A stretch of 64,000 bases of DNA from Pseudomonadota bacterium (GCA_021325655.1 JAJPGT010000043.1:1-64000), one strand, 5' to 3'. Shown: positions 27,108 through 36,258, counted from the stretch's first letter. Translations and numbers: made by a program. The notes: a model not told the origin generated them from the sequence alone.

Positions 27108-28229
27108 TCAGCCCGGGCCGCGCCGCCGAGGCCGGGGACGAGGGGGTATGCTCGGCGTCTGGCCCGCGCCGCGCTCCCCCAGCGCCGCAGCGAGCTCCTC
27201 GGCGCTGGCGCTGAAGCGGTCGAACGCTTCGCGCAGGTGGGAGACCTCGTAATGGGCGTAGATGCGCTTGGTGGTCTCCGGAGAGGCGTGGCCGAGGATG
27301 TCCTGGACCTCGGACAGCTTCGCCCCCCGGTTCAGCAGCACGCTCGCTTTGGCATGGCGGAAGTCGTGCGTCGTCGCCCGCACCCCGGCCAGGCTGGCGT
27401 AGCGCTTGACAATCCGCCAGACGCCGAGCGGGGACAGGCGGTAGTTCGTCCCACCCTGGCGCGGCTTGCCGCGCGCCCGGTCGTGGCGGAGGAACAGCGG
27501 CTCGTAGCTGTCGCCGCGAGCCCCCAGGTAGGCGCGGATCGCGCTCAGGGTCTCCTCGTCGAAGAAGATTACCCGCTCCTTGTTACCCTTGCCGGTGATC
27601 AGCGCCTGGGCCGACCAGCCATCGTCCAGGTCACGCCGGTTCAGGCTCGCTGCCTCCTGCCGCCGGACGCCGGTGCAGAACAGGGTGCGGATCAGCGCCC
27701 GGTCGCGCAGCAGCTCCAGCCGGGCCTGGTCTGCGCCCGGGCCGGCAGCAGGAAGCGCCAACGACTCGACATAAGTCACGACGAGGGGGAGGCGGCGATC
27801 AGGACGGGGGGTACGGTAGGTCGACCGCCCGAGCGCCTCGCGCGCATTGGCCCGGGCCGCCTCGAAGGAGACGCTGGGCGCCAGCCACCTCCGGCGCGCC
27901 AGAAAGCGGAAGAACGCCCGGGCGCCGGCGACGTAGGTCGTCACGCTGGCGCGGCTGTCGATCCCGCCCTCGTGCAGCAGCCAGGTCGCGAACCGCTCCA
28001 GCAGGTCCTCGCCAAGACGATCGGTCGTCAGCGGCTCGCGCAGCAGCCCGCAGTTGGCCAGGAAGTCCTCGAAGCGCCGCAGGCAAGTGGCGTAGGTCTG
28101 CCGGGTGCGCTTCGACCTGCCGGCGAGCGACTCGAGGAACGTCGCCCGGGCAGCGTCGAAGGAGGGAAATGGCTGCACAGCCGCGCCCGGGGCGGCCTCC
28201 CCAGGAGCGCCGCAGAGGTCCGCGGTCAC
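27108..28229 (-). CDS. Tyrosine recombinase (XerC/XerD or phage-integrase family)
   Basis: 373 residues from GTG 28229. The N-terminal SAM-like DNA-binding domain (about 20-125) is followed by the catalytic domain. Visible catalytic residues are Arg in FCTGVRRQEA (about 188), Lys in ITGKGNKER, His-x-x-Arg in THDFRHAKAS, His in LGHASPETTKRIYAHYE and the nucleophile Tyr (about 325) in the same segment. It ends with a Pro/Arg-rich tail. There are no phage genes, direct repeats or att-like sites near it. A chromosome-dimer resolution role (XerC/D) or a remnant of a mobile element are both possible. Confidence 0.85.
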   Translation of the reverse strand: MTADLCGAPGEAAPGAAVQPFPSFDAARATFLESLAGRSKRTRQTYATCLRRFEDFLANCGLLREPLTTDRLGEDLLERFATWLLHEGGIDSRASVTTYVAGARAFFRFLARRRWLAPSVSFEAARANAREALGRSTYRTPRPDRRLPLVVTYVESLALPAAGPGADQARLELLRDRALIRTLFCTGVRRQEAASLNRRDLDDGWSAQALITGKGNKERVIFFDEETLSAIRAYLGARGDSYEPLFLRHDRARGKPRQGGTNYRLSPLGVWRIVKRYASLAGVRATTHDFRHAKASVLLNRGAKLSEVQDILGHASPETTKRIYAHYEVSHLREAFDRFSASAEELAAALGERGAGQTPSIPPRPRPRRRGPG

Positions 28230-28387
28230 GCGCCGGCCACTCCTTCGGCGATGAGCAACATAATGAGCATTAGCTTTCGCATAGACACGACGACGCGGCG
28301 GGCGCCCCGTCCCTCCCCGGGGTCGCCCAGCCGCTCAGTGTAGTCCGTGCCGGCGCCGCCCGCGCGGCATCCGGCGCTACGGCGCCG

Positions 28388-29650
28388 TCACGGGTACAGC
28401 CCGCGCGTCGTCGTCGCCTCCGCTACCCGGCTCACCGCCAGCATGTACGCTGCCCGGCGCAGGTTGGTCCCGTGCTCCCGCGCCATGCGCAGCACGTCGT
28501 CGAACGCCCGGGTCATGATCCGCTTCAAGCGCGAGTTGATCTCCTCCAGCGACCAGAAGAATTCCTCGCGGTCCTGCACCCACTCGAAGTAGCTGACCGT
28601 CACCCCGCCGGCGTTACAGAGGATATCCGGGATCAGCAGGATTCCCCGCTCGTGGAACACCCGGTCGGCGTCGGGCGTGGTGGGGCCGTTGGCCCCCTCG
28701 GCGATGATGCGCGCCTTTACCCGTGGCGCGTTCTCCGCGGTCAGCACTCCCTCCAGCGCGGCCGGCACCAGCACTTCGCACTCCAGCTCCAGCAGCTCCT
28801 CGTTGCTGATCCGCTCGGTCCGCGGCAGCCCGAGCACGCTGCCGCTCTCCTGCTTGTGTCGCTTCAGCGCCGCGACGTCGATCCCGGTCCGGCTGTAGAT
28901 CCCGCCGCTGCTATCCGAGATCGCCACGATCTTCGCGCCGGACTCCGCCAGCAGTCGCGCGGTCGCCTCGCCGACGTTCCCGAAGCCCTGGACCGCGACC
29001 CGCGCCCCGCGGATGTCGATCCCGAGCCCCTCCGCGGCCTGCTGGACGCAATAGGCCACCCCGCGCCCGGTGGCATCCAGTCGTCCTTCGGAGCCGCCGA
29101 TCGAGAGCGGCTTGCCGGTGACCACCCCGGGGATCGAGTAGCCATGGTGCATGGAGTAGGTGTCCATGATCCAGGCCATGGTCTGCGGGTTGGTGTTCAC
29201 GTCCGGGGCCGGCACGTCGGACTCTGGCCCGATCAGCACCGAGATCTCGGTGGCGTAGCGGCGGGTGAGCCGCTCCACCTCTTTCTGCGACATCGTCTTC
29301 GGGTTGCAGACCACCCCACCCTTGGCGCCCCCGTAGGGGATCTTCACCACCGCGCACTTCCAGGTCATCAGCATCGCCAGCGCCCGGATCTCCTCGAGCG
29401 TGACGTTCGGGTGGTAGCGGATCCCTCGCTTGGCCGGACCGCGTCCGGTGTTATGCTGAACCCGGTACCCCTGGAACACGCGGACGCTGCCGTCGTCCAT
29501 GGTGACCGGGAAGTTCACCGTCAGCTCTCGCTGCGGCACCCGCAGCACTGCCCGGATGCCCGGGTCCAGCCGCAGCAAGTCGGCAGCATCGTCGTACTGG
29601 CGGAGCGCCACCTCCAGTGGCGTCGGCGCCACCCCGTTCAACGGCCTCAT
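28388..29650 (-). CDS. gdhA: Glu/Leu/Phe/Val dehydrogenase, probably NAD(P) glutamate dehydrogenase
   Basis: 420 residues from ATG 29650, preceded by GGGGGAGGGAA. It interconverts glutamate and 2-oxoglutarate with ammonia. The substrate-binding and catalytic lysines lie in MTWKCAVVKIPYGGAKGG, the catalytic Asp in PAPDVNTNPQTMAWIMD, and the nucleotide fold has VQGFGNVG. Length matches hexameric enzymes of about 420 residues. The intergenic stretches on each side (28230-28387 and 29651-29826) hold no recognised gene. TTGACA at 29698-29703 upstream is a possible -35 without a well-spaced -10. Confidence 0.92.
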   Translation of the reverse strand: MRPLNGVAPTPLEVALRQYDDAADLLRLDPGIRAVLRVPQRELTVNFPVTMDDGSVRVFQGYRVQHNTGRGPAKRGIRYHPNVTLEEIRALAMLMTWKCAVVKIPYGGAKGGVVCNPKTMSQKEVERLTRRYATEISVLIGPESDVPAPDVNTNPQTMAWIMDTYSMHHGYSIPGVVTGKPLSIGGSEGRLDATGRGVAYCVQQAAEGLGIDIRGARVAVQGFGNVGEATARLLAESGAKIVAISDSSGGIYSRTGIDVAALKRHKQESGSVLGLPRTERISNEELLELECEVLVPAALEGVLTAENAPRVKARIIAEGANGPTTPDADRVFHERGILLIPDILCNAGGVTVSYFEWVQDREEFFWSLEEINSRLKRIMTRAFDDVLRMAREHGTNLRRAAYMLAVSRVAEATTTRGLYP

Positions 29651-29826
29651 CGCTTACTTCCCTCCCCCACATTGGAGAGCTATCGGAATCCACCTTCTGT
29701 CAAGCCAGGTCCGAGTCGTCTGGCCAGAACGCGACCAGGAGCGTCTCGGGCAGACCGAGACCACAGCCTGGCGCGAGCATACGCGAGCGACGAGGCGCGC
29801 CCGTGACCTGGCGGCCCATATCCCTG

Positions 29827-31017
29827 CTAGCGCTGCCTGGCTGCGGCGACCATCCGCCGCAGCGCTTCATCCAGCCGGTCGTCGGGCGTCGTCAGCGAGA
29901 TGCGGAAGTAGCCCTCGCCGGCGTCGCCGAAGCCGATCCCTGGCGTGACCCAGACCAGGCTGTTGTGCAGCAGCTCCAGACAGTACTGGAGCGACGAGCC
30001 GCCACCGGGCACCCGCGCCCAGACGTACAGGCTCGCCTTCGGTGCCGGCGTCGGGTTGCCCATCTCCGCCAGCGCCGCGATCACCCGGTCCCGGCGCCCC
30101 TGGTAGACCAGGTTGCGCCCTGCCAGCCAGGACTGGTCGCCGCCCAGCGCCGCGATCGCCGCCCGCTGCACCGCCTCGAAGACACCGCTGTCGACGTTGG
30201 TCTTCACCTGGCCGAAGGTCGCTAGCGCCCGGGCATTGCCGACCACCATCCCCACCCGCCAGCCGGTCATGTTGTACGTCTTGGAGAGCGAGTGGAACTC
30301 CAGCCCCACATCGCGGGCGCCAGGGATTTCCAGGAAGCTGGGCGGACGGTAGTCGTCGTAAGAGACCTCGGAGTAGGCGTTGTCGTGGCAGACCAGGATC
30401 TCGTGCCGCCGGGCAAAGTGCACCGCCCGCTCGAAGAACTCCAGCGGCGCCACTGCGCCGGTCGGGTTATTCGGGTAGTTGATCCAGAGCACCCGCGCCC
30501 GCTGGGCGACCGCCTCGGGGATCCGGTCGAGATCGGGCAAAAAGCCGTTGTCCTCGCGCAGCGGCAGTAGGTACGGCTCGCCGTTGGCCATAACCGTTCC
30601 GGCGAAGTAGACCGGGTAGGCCGGGTCTGGCACGAGCACCACGTCGCCCGGGTCCACGAACGCCAGCGGCAGGTGGAAGATGCCTTCCTTGGAGCCGACG
30701 AGCGGGAGCACCTCGGTGTCCGGGTTCAGCGCCAGCCCGAAGCGCTGCTCGTACCAGTCCGCGATCGCCCGGCGCAGCTCCGGCATCCCGTAATACTCGG
30801 GATAGCGATGGGTGCGGGGATCGCGGGCGGCCTCGCTCAGCGCCTCGATAATGTGGGGTGGGGTCGGCAGGTCCGGGTCGCCCACGCCAAGGCTGATGAC
30901 GTCGTACCCGGCGGCGCGCTTCTCCGCGATCTGGCGGTTCGCCTCCGCGAACAGGTACGGCGGCAGCGCCTGGATGCGCCGCGACGGCCGTGCCAGGTCC
31001 AGCTCGCTGCCGGTCAT
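29827..31017 (-). CDS. dapL: LL-diaminopimelate aminotransferase type PLP enzyme
   Basis: 396 residues from ATG 31017, which overlaps the dapF stop as ATGA. Class I/II aminotransferase fold: GVGDPDLPTPPHIIEAL at the N-terminus, YPNNPTGA, the PLP lysine in SLSKTYNMTGWRVG (about 243), and the C-terminal arginine segment GEGYFRISLTTPDD. DapL converts tetrahydrodipicolinate plus glutamate directly to LL-diaminopimelate, bypassing succinylation. The adjoining dapF supports this specificity over a general aspartate aminotransferase. Confidence 0.85.
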   Translation of the reverse strand: MTGSELDLARPSRRIQALPPYLFAEANRQIAEKRAAGYDVISLGVGDPDLPTPPHIIEALSEAARDPRTHRYPEYYGMPELRRAIADWYEQRFGLALNPDTEVLPLVGSKEGIFHLPLAFVDPGDVVLVPDPAYPVYFAGTVMANGEPYLLPLREDNGFLPDLDRIPEAVAQRARVLWINYPNNPTGAVAPLEFFERAVHFARRHEILVCHDNAYSEVSYDDYRPPSFLEIPGARDVGLEFHSLSKTYNMTGWRVGMVVGNARALATFGQVKTNVDSGVFEAVQRAAIAALGGDQSWLAGRNLVYQGRRDRVIAALAEMGNPTPAPKASLYVWARVPGGGSSLQYCLELLHNSLVWVTPGIGFGDAGEGYFRISLTTPDDRLDEALRRMVAAARQR

Positions 31018-31892
31018 CGCCCCACGCTCCCTTCGCTGGTCGCCCCTGCCAGCGCGGCCAGCCGCGCCAGAAACTCCGGGCTGAACTGCCCCCGGCATAC
31101 CTCTTCCACCGGTCCGGTCATCTGAATCTCCCCGTCATCGGCTATCTCGATCTTCAGGTCTCCGCCGGGCATGTGGATCGTCACCTCCGCGTCCACCAGG
31201 CCGCGGCGATGGCAGGCGGCCGCCACCGCGCAGCTACTCGATCCCGATGCGAGCGTCTCCCCGGCGCCACGCTCCCAGATCAGGATCTGGACATCGTGGC
31301 GGCTGAGCACCTGGGCGAACTGCACGTTGGTCCGGTTCGGAAAGGCCGGGTGGGTCTCGATCAGCGGCCCGAGCCGGTGCAGGTCAACAGTCCGCAGGTC
31401 GTCCACCAGGATGACACAGTGGGGATTGCCGACGCTGAGTGAGGTGACCTCGAAGCGCTGGCCGTCGACCTCGATCGACTCCAGTGGATCGAACGTTGCC
31501 CGCCCCATCGCGGCGCTGACGACCTCCGCCCGGCCCATACGTGCCCGGGCCACGCGCACCGCCACGATCCCGCCGAGCGTCTCCAGCGTGAACATGTCCT
31601 TCCGCGCCCGGCCGGTGTCGTACAGGTACTTGGCAAAGATACGCACTCCGTTGCCGCTCTTCTCCGCCTCGCTGCCGTCTGGATTCAAAATGCGTACTCC
31701 GAAATCGGCCCGCTGGCTCTCGAAGCGCAGCAGGATGCCATCCGACCCAACCCCGAAGTGGCGATGGCAGATCAGCCGGATCTGCTCGGGCACAAGCGGA
31801 CCCGGCCAGGTGTCCGGGTCCATCACCAGGTAATCGTTGCCCAGGCCGTGGGACTTCACGTAGTGATACGGGCTGCCCGCGTCGTCGGTCAC
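31014..31892 (-). CDS. dapF: Diaminopimelate epimerase family protein with both catalytic cysteines replaced
   Basis: 292 residues from GTG 31892. The family converts LL- to meso-diaminopimelate for lysine and peptidoglycan. Structural motifs are intact (HGLGNDYLV, RILNPDGSEAE, NPHCV, ERGAGETLA). However, the first catalytic Cys position reads KSGNG (Ser79), and the second reads LASGSSSC (Ser216), where CGNG and ACGTG are usual. The codons are AGC and TCG. The gene sits between miaA and dapL with overlapping starts and stops, so it is expected to act in the DapL pathway. It may be a Ser-type subgroup with altered activity or mechanism, or may act on another substrate. Confidence 0.85.
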   Translation of the reverse strand: MTDDAGSPYHYVKSHGLGNDYLVMDPDTWPGPLVPEQIRLICHRHFGVGSDGILLRFESQRADFGVRILNPDGSEAEKSGNGVRIFAKYLYDTGRARKDMFTLETLGGIVAVRVARARMGRAEVVSAAMGRATFDPLESIEVDGQRFEVTSLSVGNPHCVILVDDLRTVDLHRLGPLIETHPAFPNRTNVQFAQVLSRHDVQILIWERGAGETLASGSSSCAVAAACHRRGLVDAEVTIHMPGGDLKIEIADDGEIQMTGPVEEVCRGQFSPEFLARLAALAGATSEGSVGR

Positions 31893-32842
31893 TCCTGCTC
31901 CGCTCCTCCCGTGAGGTAATCATGGATCAACCGCTCGGCCTGGCGCTCCAGCCCCGGCCCGCGCTCGATCCAGACCAGCGCCGGGTCGCGGCGAAACCAG
32001 GCGTACTGGCGGCGGGCAAAGGCGTGGGTCGAGAACTTCGTCCGGCGCACCGCCTCCTCCAGCGTCAGCTCTCCTTCCAGGTACGCGGCAAGCTCACGAT
32101 ACCCGCTTGCCGACATCGACGGCAGGCGGCGGTCGAACCCGCGGGCCAGCAGTGCCCGCACCTCCTCCAGCCACCCCGCCGCAAGCATGTCGTCCACCCG
32201 CTCGTCGATCCGCCGGTACAGTTCCGACCGGGGGCAAGTCAACGCCAGCCGCAGCGCCGGCCGCGGCGGACCCCGGCGGCGGCTCTGCGCCGAGAACGGC
32301 CGGCCCGTCACCTCGATGACCTCCAGTGCTCGGACGATGCGCCGCAGGTTGCCCGGCAGGATGTCGGCCGCCGCCGCTGGGTCGAGCGCCGCCAGCCGGG
32401 CATAGAGCGCCGCCGTTCCCAGCGCCGCCGCCTCGGCCTCCAGCCGGGCGCGGAGCTCCGGCTGGGGCGGAACGGCGGGCAGCGCCAGCCGCTCGACCAC
32501 CGCCTGGATGTAGTGGTAGCTGCCGCCGACCAGGAGGGCGGGACGGCCCCGCGCCGCGACCCCGGCCAGCGCCGCCTCCGCGTCGCGCTGGTAGGTTGCG
32601 ACGTCGTAGGGCTGATCCGGCTCGACGTAGCTCACCAGGTGGTGCGGCACACGGGCACGGTCTTCCGGTGTCGGCACTGCGGTGCCGATCTCCATTCCCC
32701 GGTACACCTGGCGGGAGTCGGCAGAGATGATCTCCGCCCCGAACCGCTCGGCCAGCGCCAGCGCCAGCACCGACTTGCCGACCGCGGTCGGCCCGGTCAG
32801 CACCACCAGTCTGGGCGTCGCCCGCTCGCAACGAGCCTGCAT
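31889..32842 (-). CDS. miaA: tRNA dimethylallyltransferase
   Basis: 317 residues from ATG 32842. It adds a dimethylallyl group to A37 of tRNAs reading codons that start with U. The P-loop is GPTAVGKS (about residues 16-23), followed by ISADSRQVYRGMEIGTA, HHLVSY and the conserved KFSTHAFARRQYAWFR near the C-terminus. The stop overlaps the dapF GTG (GTGA). It is the first gene of a miaA-dapF-dapL operon, transcribed away from the ROK kinase gene. Confidence 0.95.
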   Translation of the reverse strand: MQARCERATPRLVVLTGPTAVGKSVLALALAERFGAEIISADSRQVYRGMEIGTAVPTPEDRARVPHHLVSYVEPDQPYDVATYQRDAEAALAGVAARGRPALLVGGSYHYIQAVVERLALPAVPPQPELRARLEAEAAALGTAALYARLAALDPAAAADILPGNLRRIVRALEVIEVTGRPFSAQSRRRGPPRPALRLALTCPRSELYRRIDERVDDMLAAGWLEEVRALLARGFDRRLPSMSASGYRELAAYLEGELTLEEAVRRTKFSTHAFARRQYAWFRRDPALVWIERGPGLERQAERLIHDYLTGGAEQE

Positions 32843-32855
32843 CCGAAACCGCGGG

Positions 32856-32861
32856 AGTATA
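32856..32861 (-). promoter_or_regulatory. miaA operon promoter, -10 box
   Basis: CTGGTATACT on the - strand ends 13 bases before the miaA ATG, giving a leader of only about seven bases. It lies 32 bases from the facing -10 box of the ROK gene. Confidence 0.55.
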
Positions 32862-32893
32862 CCAGCCGCCGGAGCCCCTGCCCGGCGATACGA

Positions 32894-32899
32894 TATACT
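32894..32899 (+). promoter_or_regulatory. ROK kinase operon promoter, -10 box
   Basis: TATACT in GATATACTCGCGGCAATGG. An ATG follows after seven bases but opens no plausible gene in its frame; the kinase start is at 32950, giving a leader of about 45 bases. Confidence 0.5.
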
Positions 32900-32949
32900 C
32901 GCGGCAATGGCCCTATGCTCGCTCCAGTGGAGTACCTCACCGAGGCAGC

Positions 32950-33957
32950 ATGGACGGGCCGACGATGCTTCCAGGCAGTACCGTGACCGATTCCCCCACC
33001 AGCTCCCGCGTGGTGCTTGCCGCCGACCTCGGTGGAACACAGTTCCGGGTGGCGATCGTCGAAGAGTCCGGGCGGCTGCTCGACCGCCACGCGATCCCGA
33101 CCATGGGACACCTCGGCCCGTCGGCGGTGTTGGACCGAATGGCCGATGCCTGCCGCGAGATGCTGGCTCGCGTTCCCAAGCGGGCCACGGTGCTCGGGCT
33201 CGGGATCGCCGCGCCCAGCCCGATTGACCCGAAACGCGGGGTGGTGTACCAGGCGCCAAACATCCCAGGCTGGGTCAACATCGCCCTACGCGATGAGATG
33301 GCCGACCGCCTCAGGATCCCAGTGCTGGTCGGCAACGACGCCAACTTCGCCGCGCTCGGGGAGTGGCGCTTCGGGGCCGGTCGCGGCCACGGCGATCTGA
33401 TCTTCCTCACCTTCAGCACCGGTGTCGGCTCGGGGTTCGTGACCGGCGGCCGGCTGCTCGTCGGCCACCATGGCCTGGCCGGGGAGGCGGGCCACACCGT
33501 GATCCAGGTGGATGGGCCGCTGTGCGGCTGTGGCAAGCGCGGCTGCCTGGAGGCGTTCGCCTCCGGCACCGCGATCCGCCGCGAGGCGCTCCAGCGGCGG
33601 GTCGACTTCCCACAGTCCACCCTGCACCGGTACGCCGACCTCAGCGCCGCCGACGTCGAGGCCGAAGCGCAGCGGGGCGACCCTCTGGCGCTCGAGCTGA
33701 TGCGCGACGCGGGCCGCTACGCCGGCATCGGCATCGCCAACCTGGTACACATCTTCGACCCGGACGTCGTCGTGGTCGGCGGCGGCGTCTCCCACAGCGG
33801 GCCACACTGGTGGGAGACGCTGCAGCAGAGCGTCCGTGAGCAGGTGCTGGAGGCCTACCGCCCCGGGCTGCGCATCGTTCCAGCCATGCTTGGCGACGAC
33901 GTCGGCATCTTCGGGAGCGCGGCGGCGATGCTCGATCCAACGGCGGCCGGCGCGTGA
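32950..33957 (+). CDS. glk: ROK-family glucokinase
   Basis: 335 residues from ATG 32950 (an ATG at 32965 is possible). It phosphorylates glucose or a related sugar with ATP. The phosphate-binding motif is AADLGGTQFRVA near residue 23; the sugar-binding and catalytic block includes LVGNDANFAALGE; the ROK zinc site is CGCGKRGCLEAFAS (about 196-210). The next gene starts inside the stop codon (GTGA), so the kinase is co-transcribed with a polyprenyl synthase. Exact sugar not shown by the sequence. Confidence 0.88.
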   Translation: MDGPTMLPGSTVTDSPTSSRVVLAADLGGTQFRVAIVEESGRLLDRHAIPTMGHLGPSAVLDRMADACREMLARVPKRATVLGLGIAAPSPIDPKRGVVYQAPNIPGWVNIALRDEMADRLRIPVLVGNDANFAALGEWRFGAGRGHGDLIFLTFSTGVGSGFVTGGRLLVGHHGLAGEAGHTVIQVDGPLCGCGKRGCLEAFASGTAIRREALQRRVDFPQSTLHRYADLSAADVEAEAQRGDPLALELMRDAGRYAGIGIANLVHIFDPDVVVVGGGVSHSGPHWWETLQQSVREQVLEAYRPGLRIVPAMLGDDVGIFGSAAAMLDPTAAGA

Positions 33958-34997
33958 CCCAGGCGAACCTTGCCGCGCGGCTCGAAACCCTGTCCAGCCT
34001 CGTCGCGGAGCGGCTGCGACGGGCCGTGCCTCTCGGCCCACCGCCCTTCGCGCCACTCGGCGCGATGCAAGGCTATCACCTCGGCTGGTATGGGGCCGAT
34101 CTGCAGCCGCTTGCGCAGCCGCTCGAGGCCGGCAAGCGCCTCCGCTCCGCCCTCTGCCTGCTCGTGTGCGAGGCACTGGCGGGTCGGATCGACCCCGCGC
34201 TTAGCGTCGCCACCGGGATCGAGCTCGTCCACAACTTCTCACTCATCCACGACGACATCCAGGACGAGAGCGAGACGCGCCGCCACCGCCCCACCGTCTG
34301 GAAGCTCTGGGGCACAGCACAAGCGATCAACGTTGGCGACGCAATGTACACCGCCGCCTACCTGGCTATGCTCGACGACTCCCCCCTCCAGTGCGAGCAG
34401 CGGGTCGAGGCGATCCGGGTGCTCGGCGAGGCCTGCCTGCGGCTGGTCGAAGGCCAGTACCTGGACCTGGAACTCCAGCACGGCCCGCTGCCCGACTTCG
34501 CCCAGTACGAGGCGATGGTCGGCCGCAAGACCGCGGCGCTGCTGGCCGCCAGCGCCGAGCTCGGCGCCCTCTGTGCTGGCGCCGAGCCGCCGACCCGCGC
34601 CCGCTACCACGAGCTCGGCCGCTGCCTGGGCCTGGCGTTCCAGTTCCAGGACGACGTGCTTGGGGTCTGGGGCGACGAGCGCGTCACCGGCAAGAGCGCC
34701 GCCGCGGACATCCGCAGCGGCAAGAAGAGCCTGCCGGTGGTGCTGGCGCTCCAGCGCGCGACGCCCGCGCAGACCGAGGCGCTGCGCCGACTGTACGCTC
34801 TGCCGACCCGGGACGAGCGCGCCGCTGCCGAGGTGCTGCACCTGTTCGACCAGCTCGGCGTCCGCGCCGAGGCAGAGCGGCTGGTCGAGCGCCAGTACCG
34901 CGCCGCGCTCGACGCCCTCGAGGCGGCGCCCGGCCGCGCAGAGGTGAAGCACCTGTTGGCAGAGCTGATCACGAGCCTGCGCGCCCGGGCCGCGTAA
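33954..34997 (+). CDS. Polyprenyl diphosphate synthase (FPP/GGPP-synthase family)
   Basis: 347 residues from GTG 33954. It condenses isopentenyl diphosphate with an allylic diphosphate. The first aspartate-rich motif is FSLIHDDIQDESETRRHRP, and the second is FQFQDDVLGVWGDERVTGKS, followed by a basic KKSLPV stretch. Product length cannot be read reliably, but the medium size and bulky residues near the first motif fit a C15-C20 product. Products could feed carotenoids, quinones or the polyprenyl carriers used by the glycan locus. It converges with hemW, 22 bases away. Confidence 0.88.
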   Translation: MTQANLAARLETLSSLVAERLRRAVPLGPPPFAPLGAMQGYHLGWYGADLQPLAQPLEAGKRLRSALCLLVCEALAGRIDPALSVATGIELVHNFSLIHDDIQDESETRRHRPTVWKLWGTAQAINVGDAMYTAAYLAMLDDSPLQCEQRVEAIRVLGEACLRLVEGQYLDLELQHGPLPDFAQYEAMVGRKTAALLAASAELGALCAGAEPPTRARYHELGRCLGLAFQFQDDVLGVWGDERVTGKSAAADIRSGKKSLPVVLALQRATPAQTEALRRLYALPTRDERAAAEVLHLFDQLGVRAEAERLVERQYRAALDALEAAPGRAEVKHLLAELITSLRARAA

Positions 34998-35019
34998 GCA
35001 CGCCCCACGCGGGCGCGGC

Positions 35020-36258
35020 TCAGGTCGAGCGCGGCGCCCGCCGGCGGACGCTTCCGCCCTCCATCGCGATCCGCAATCGGGCGAGCACCTCATTGGTGAC
35101 GAGCAGGTGTCGATCGGCGACGCGGAGGCGCCCGTCCCGCTCCTCCAGCACCCCGGCACGCCGCAGCAGCCGCAGCTCCTCGCCCGCCAGGCACTCCAGC
35201 GCCACCCCGAAGCGACGCTCGAAGCGCGCCAGGTCCAGCCCTTCCCGCAGCCGTAGCCCCAGGGCGATACAGTCCTGCGCCGCGGTGAGCCAATCCACCG
35301 TCTCGCACTCCTGGAGGTCCTGGCGGCCAGCATCAATCGCGGCCAGGTAGCGCCGGACGACCGGGGTGTTCTTGTAGCGCCGCCCGCCCCAGGACGAGGC
35401 GGCGCCTGCCCCTACTCCCAGGTACGGCTCGTCGCGCCAGTACGTGAGATTATGTCGAGAGGCATGTCCGGGCCGGGCCCAGTTCGAGATCTCGTACTGC
35501 TCGTAGCCGGCTTCGGCCAGGAGCGTCCGTGCCAGCTCGTACTGCTCCGCCAGCGCCTCGTCGTCTGGCAGCCTCAGCCGGCCGCGCGCCACGTCCCGCC
35601 CCAGCGGGACCCGCTCGTCAATGGTCAGCAGATAACAGGAGCAGTGGTCTGGCTCCAGCTCGATCGCCCCTTCCAGCGTCGCCCGCCAGTCCTCGAGCGT
35701 CTGGCCGGGCAGGCCGAACATCAGGTCGAGATTGAGATTGCCGATCCCCCCGGCCCGCACCCGCGCCACCGCCGCGCGCGCCCCCGCCGCGTCGTGCCGC
35801 CGCCCGAGCAGCCGCAGGAAGCGGTCGTCCAGGCTCTGCACCCCCATGCTGATTCGGTTGACCCCGGCGGCGCGCAGCGCCGGGAAGTCCATCCCCAGGG
35901 TATCATCCGGATTTGTCTCCAGCGTCACCTCGGCGCCGGGCAGCAGCGCGAACCGCTCGCGCGCCGCGTCCAGGATCTGCCGCACCTGTGCTGCCGCCAT
36001 CAGGCTGGGAGTGCCACCGCCGAAGAAGACGCTGTGGATCGGCACCCGAGGCTGGCGGCGGATCTCGGTGCAGACGGCGTCGACGTAGCGCGGAATCCGC
36101 TCGAAGCCACTCGCCTGCCGGTCGAAGTCACAGTAGGTGCACAGGCGCACGCACCAGGGGAAATGCACGTATAGCCCGGCCGAGTGTGCCTCGGCCGGGC
36201 CGCTCCATCCCCGCTCTGGCGCCTCGGGCGCCGGCACGCTTCCCGCTTGCGCGATCAT
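35020..36258 (-). CDS. hemW: Radical SAM heme chaperone HemW (HemN-like)
   Basis: 412 residues from ATG 36258. The radical SAM cluster is CVRLCTYCDF (C-x3-C-x2-C followed by Phe, the HemW form; HemN has a further Cys), then FFGGGTPSLM. SAM-binding blocks include TLETNPDD and RISMGVQSLDD. The C-terminal HemW domain contains GYEQYEISNWARPG and HNLTYWRDEPYLGVGAGA. It is usually annotated as coproporphyrinogen oxidase but now thought to deliver heme. A -10 box seven bases before the ATG suggests a leaderless mRNA. Confidence 0.9.
   Translation of the reverse strand: MIAQAGSVPAPEAPERGWSGPAEAHSAGLYVHFPWCVRLCTYCDFDRQASGFERIPRYVDAVCTEIRRQPRVPIHSVFFGGGTPSLMAAAQVRQILDAARERFALLPGAEVTLETNPDDTLGMDFPALRAAGVNRISMGVQSLDDRFLRLLGRRHDAAGARAAVARVRAGGIGNLNLDLMFGLPGQTLEDWRATLEGAIELEPDHCSCYLLTIDERVPLGRDVARGRLRLPDDEALAEQYELARTLLAEAGYEQYEISNWARPGHASRHNLTYWRDEPYLGVGAGAASSWGGRRYKNTPVVRRYLAAIDAGRQDLQECETVDWLTAAQDCIALGLRLREGLDLARFERRFGVALECLAGEELRLLRRAGVLEERDGRLRVADRHLLVTNEVLARLRIAMEGGSVRRRAPRST

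Noticed and set aside
27237-28343. Long + strand frame opposite the tyrosine recombinase
   Set aside because: The recombinase on the other strand has all catalytic residues; this frame has none of a known family.
27108-28387. Prophage or genomic island around the recombinase
   Set aside because: Neighbours are housekeeping genes, no phage genes or direct repeats were seen, and composition does not change by eye.
32907-33000. ATG seven bases after the -10 box before glk
   Set aside because: Its frame has no similarity to anything and overlaps the well-supported kinase in another frame; the box is kept as a promoter with a leader instead.
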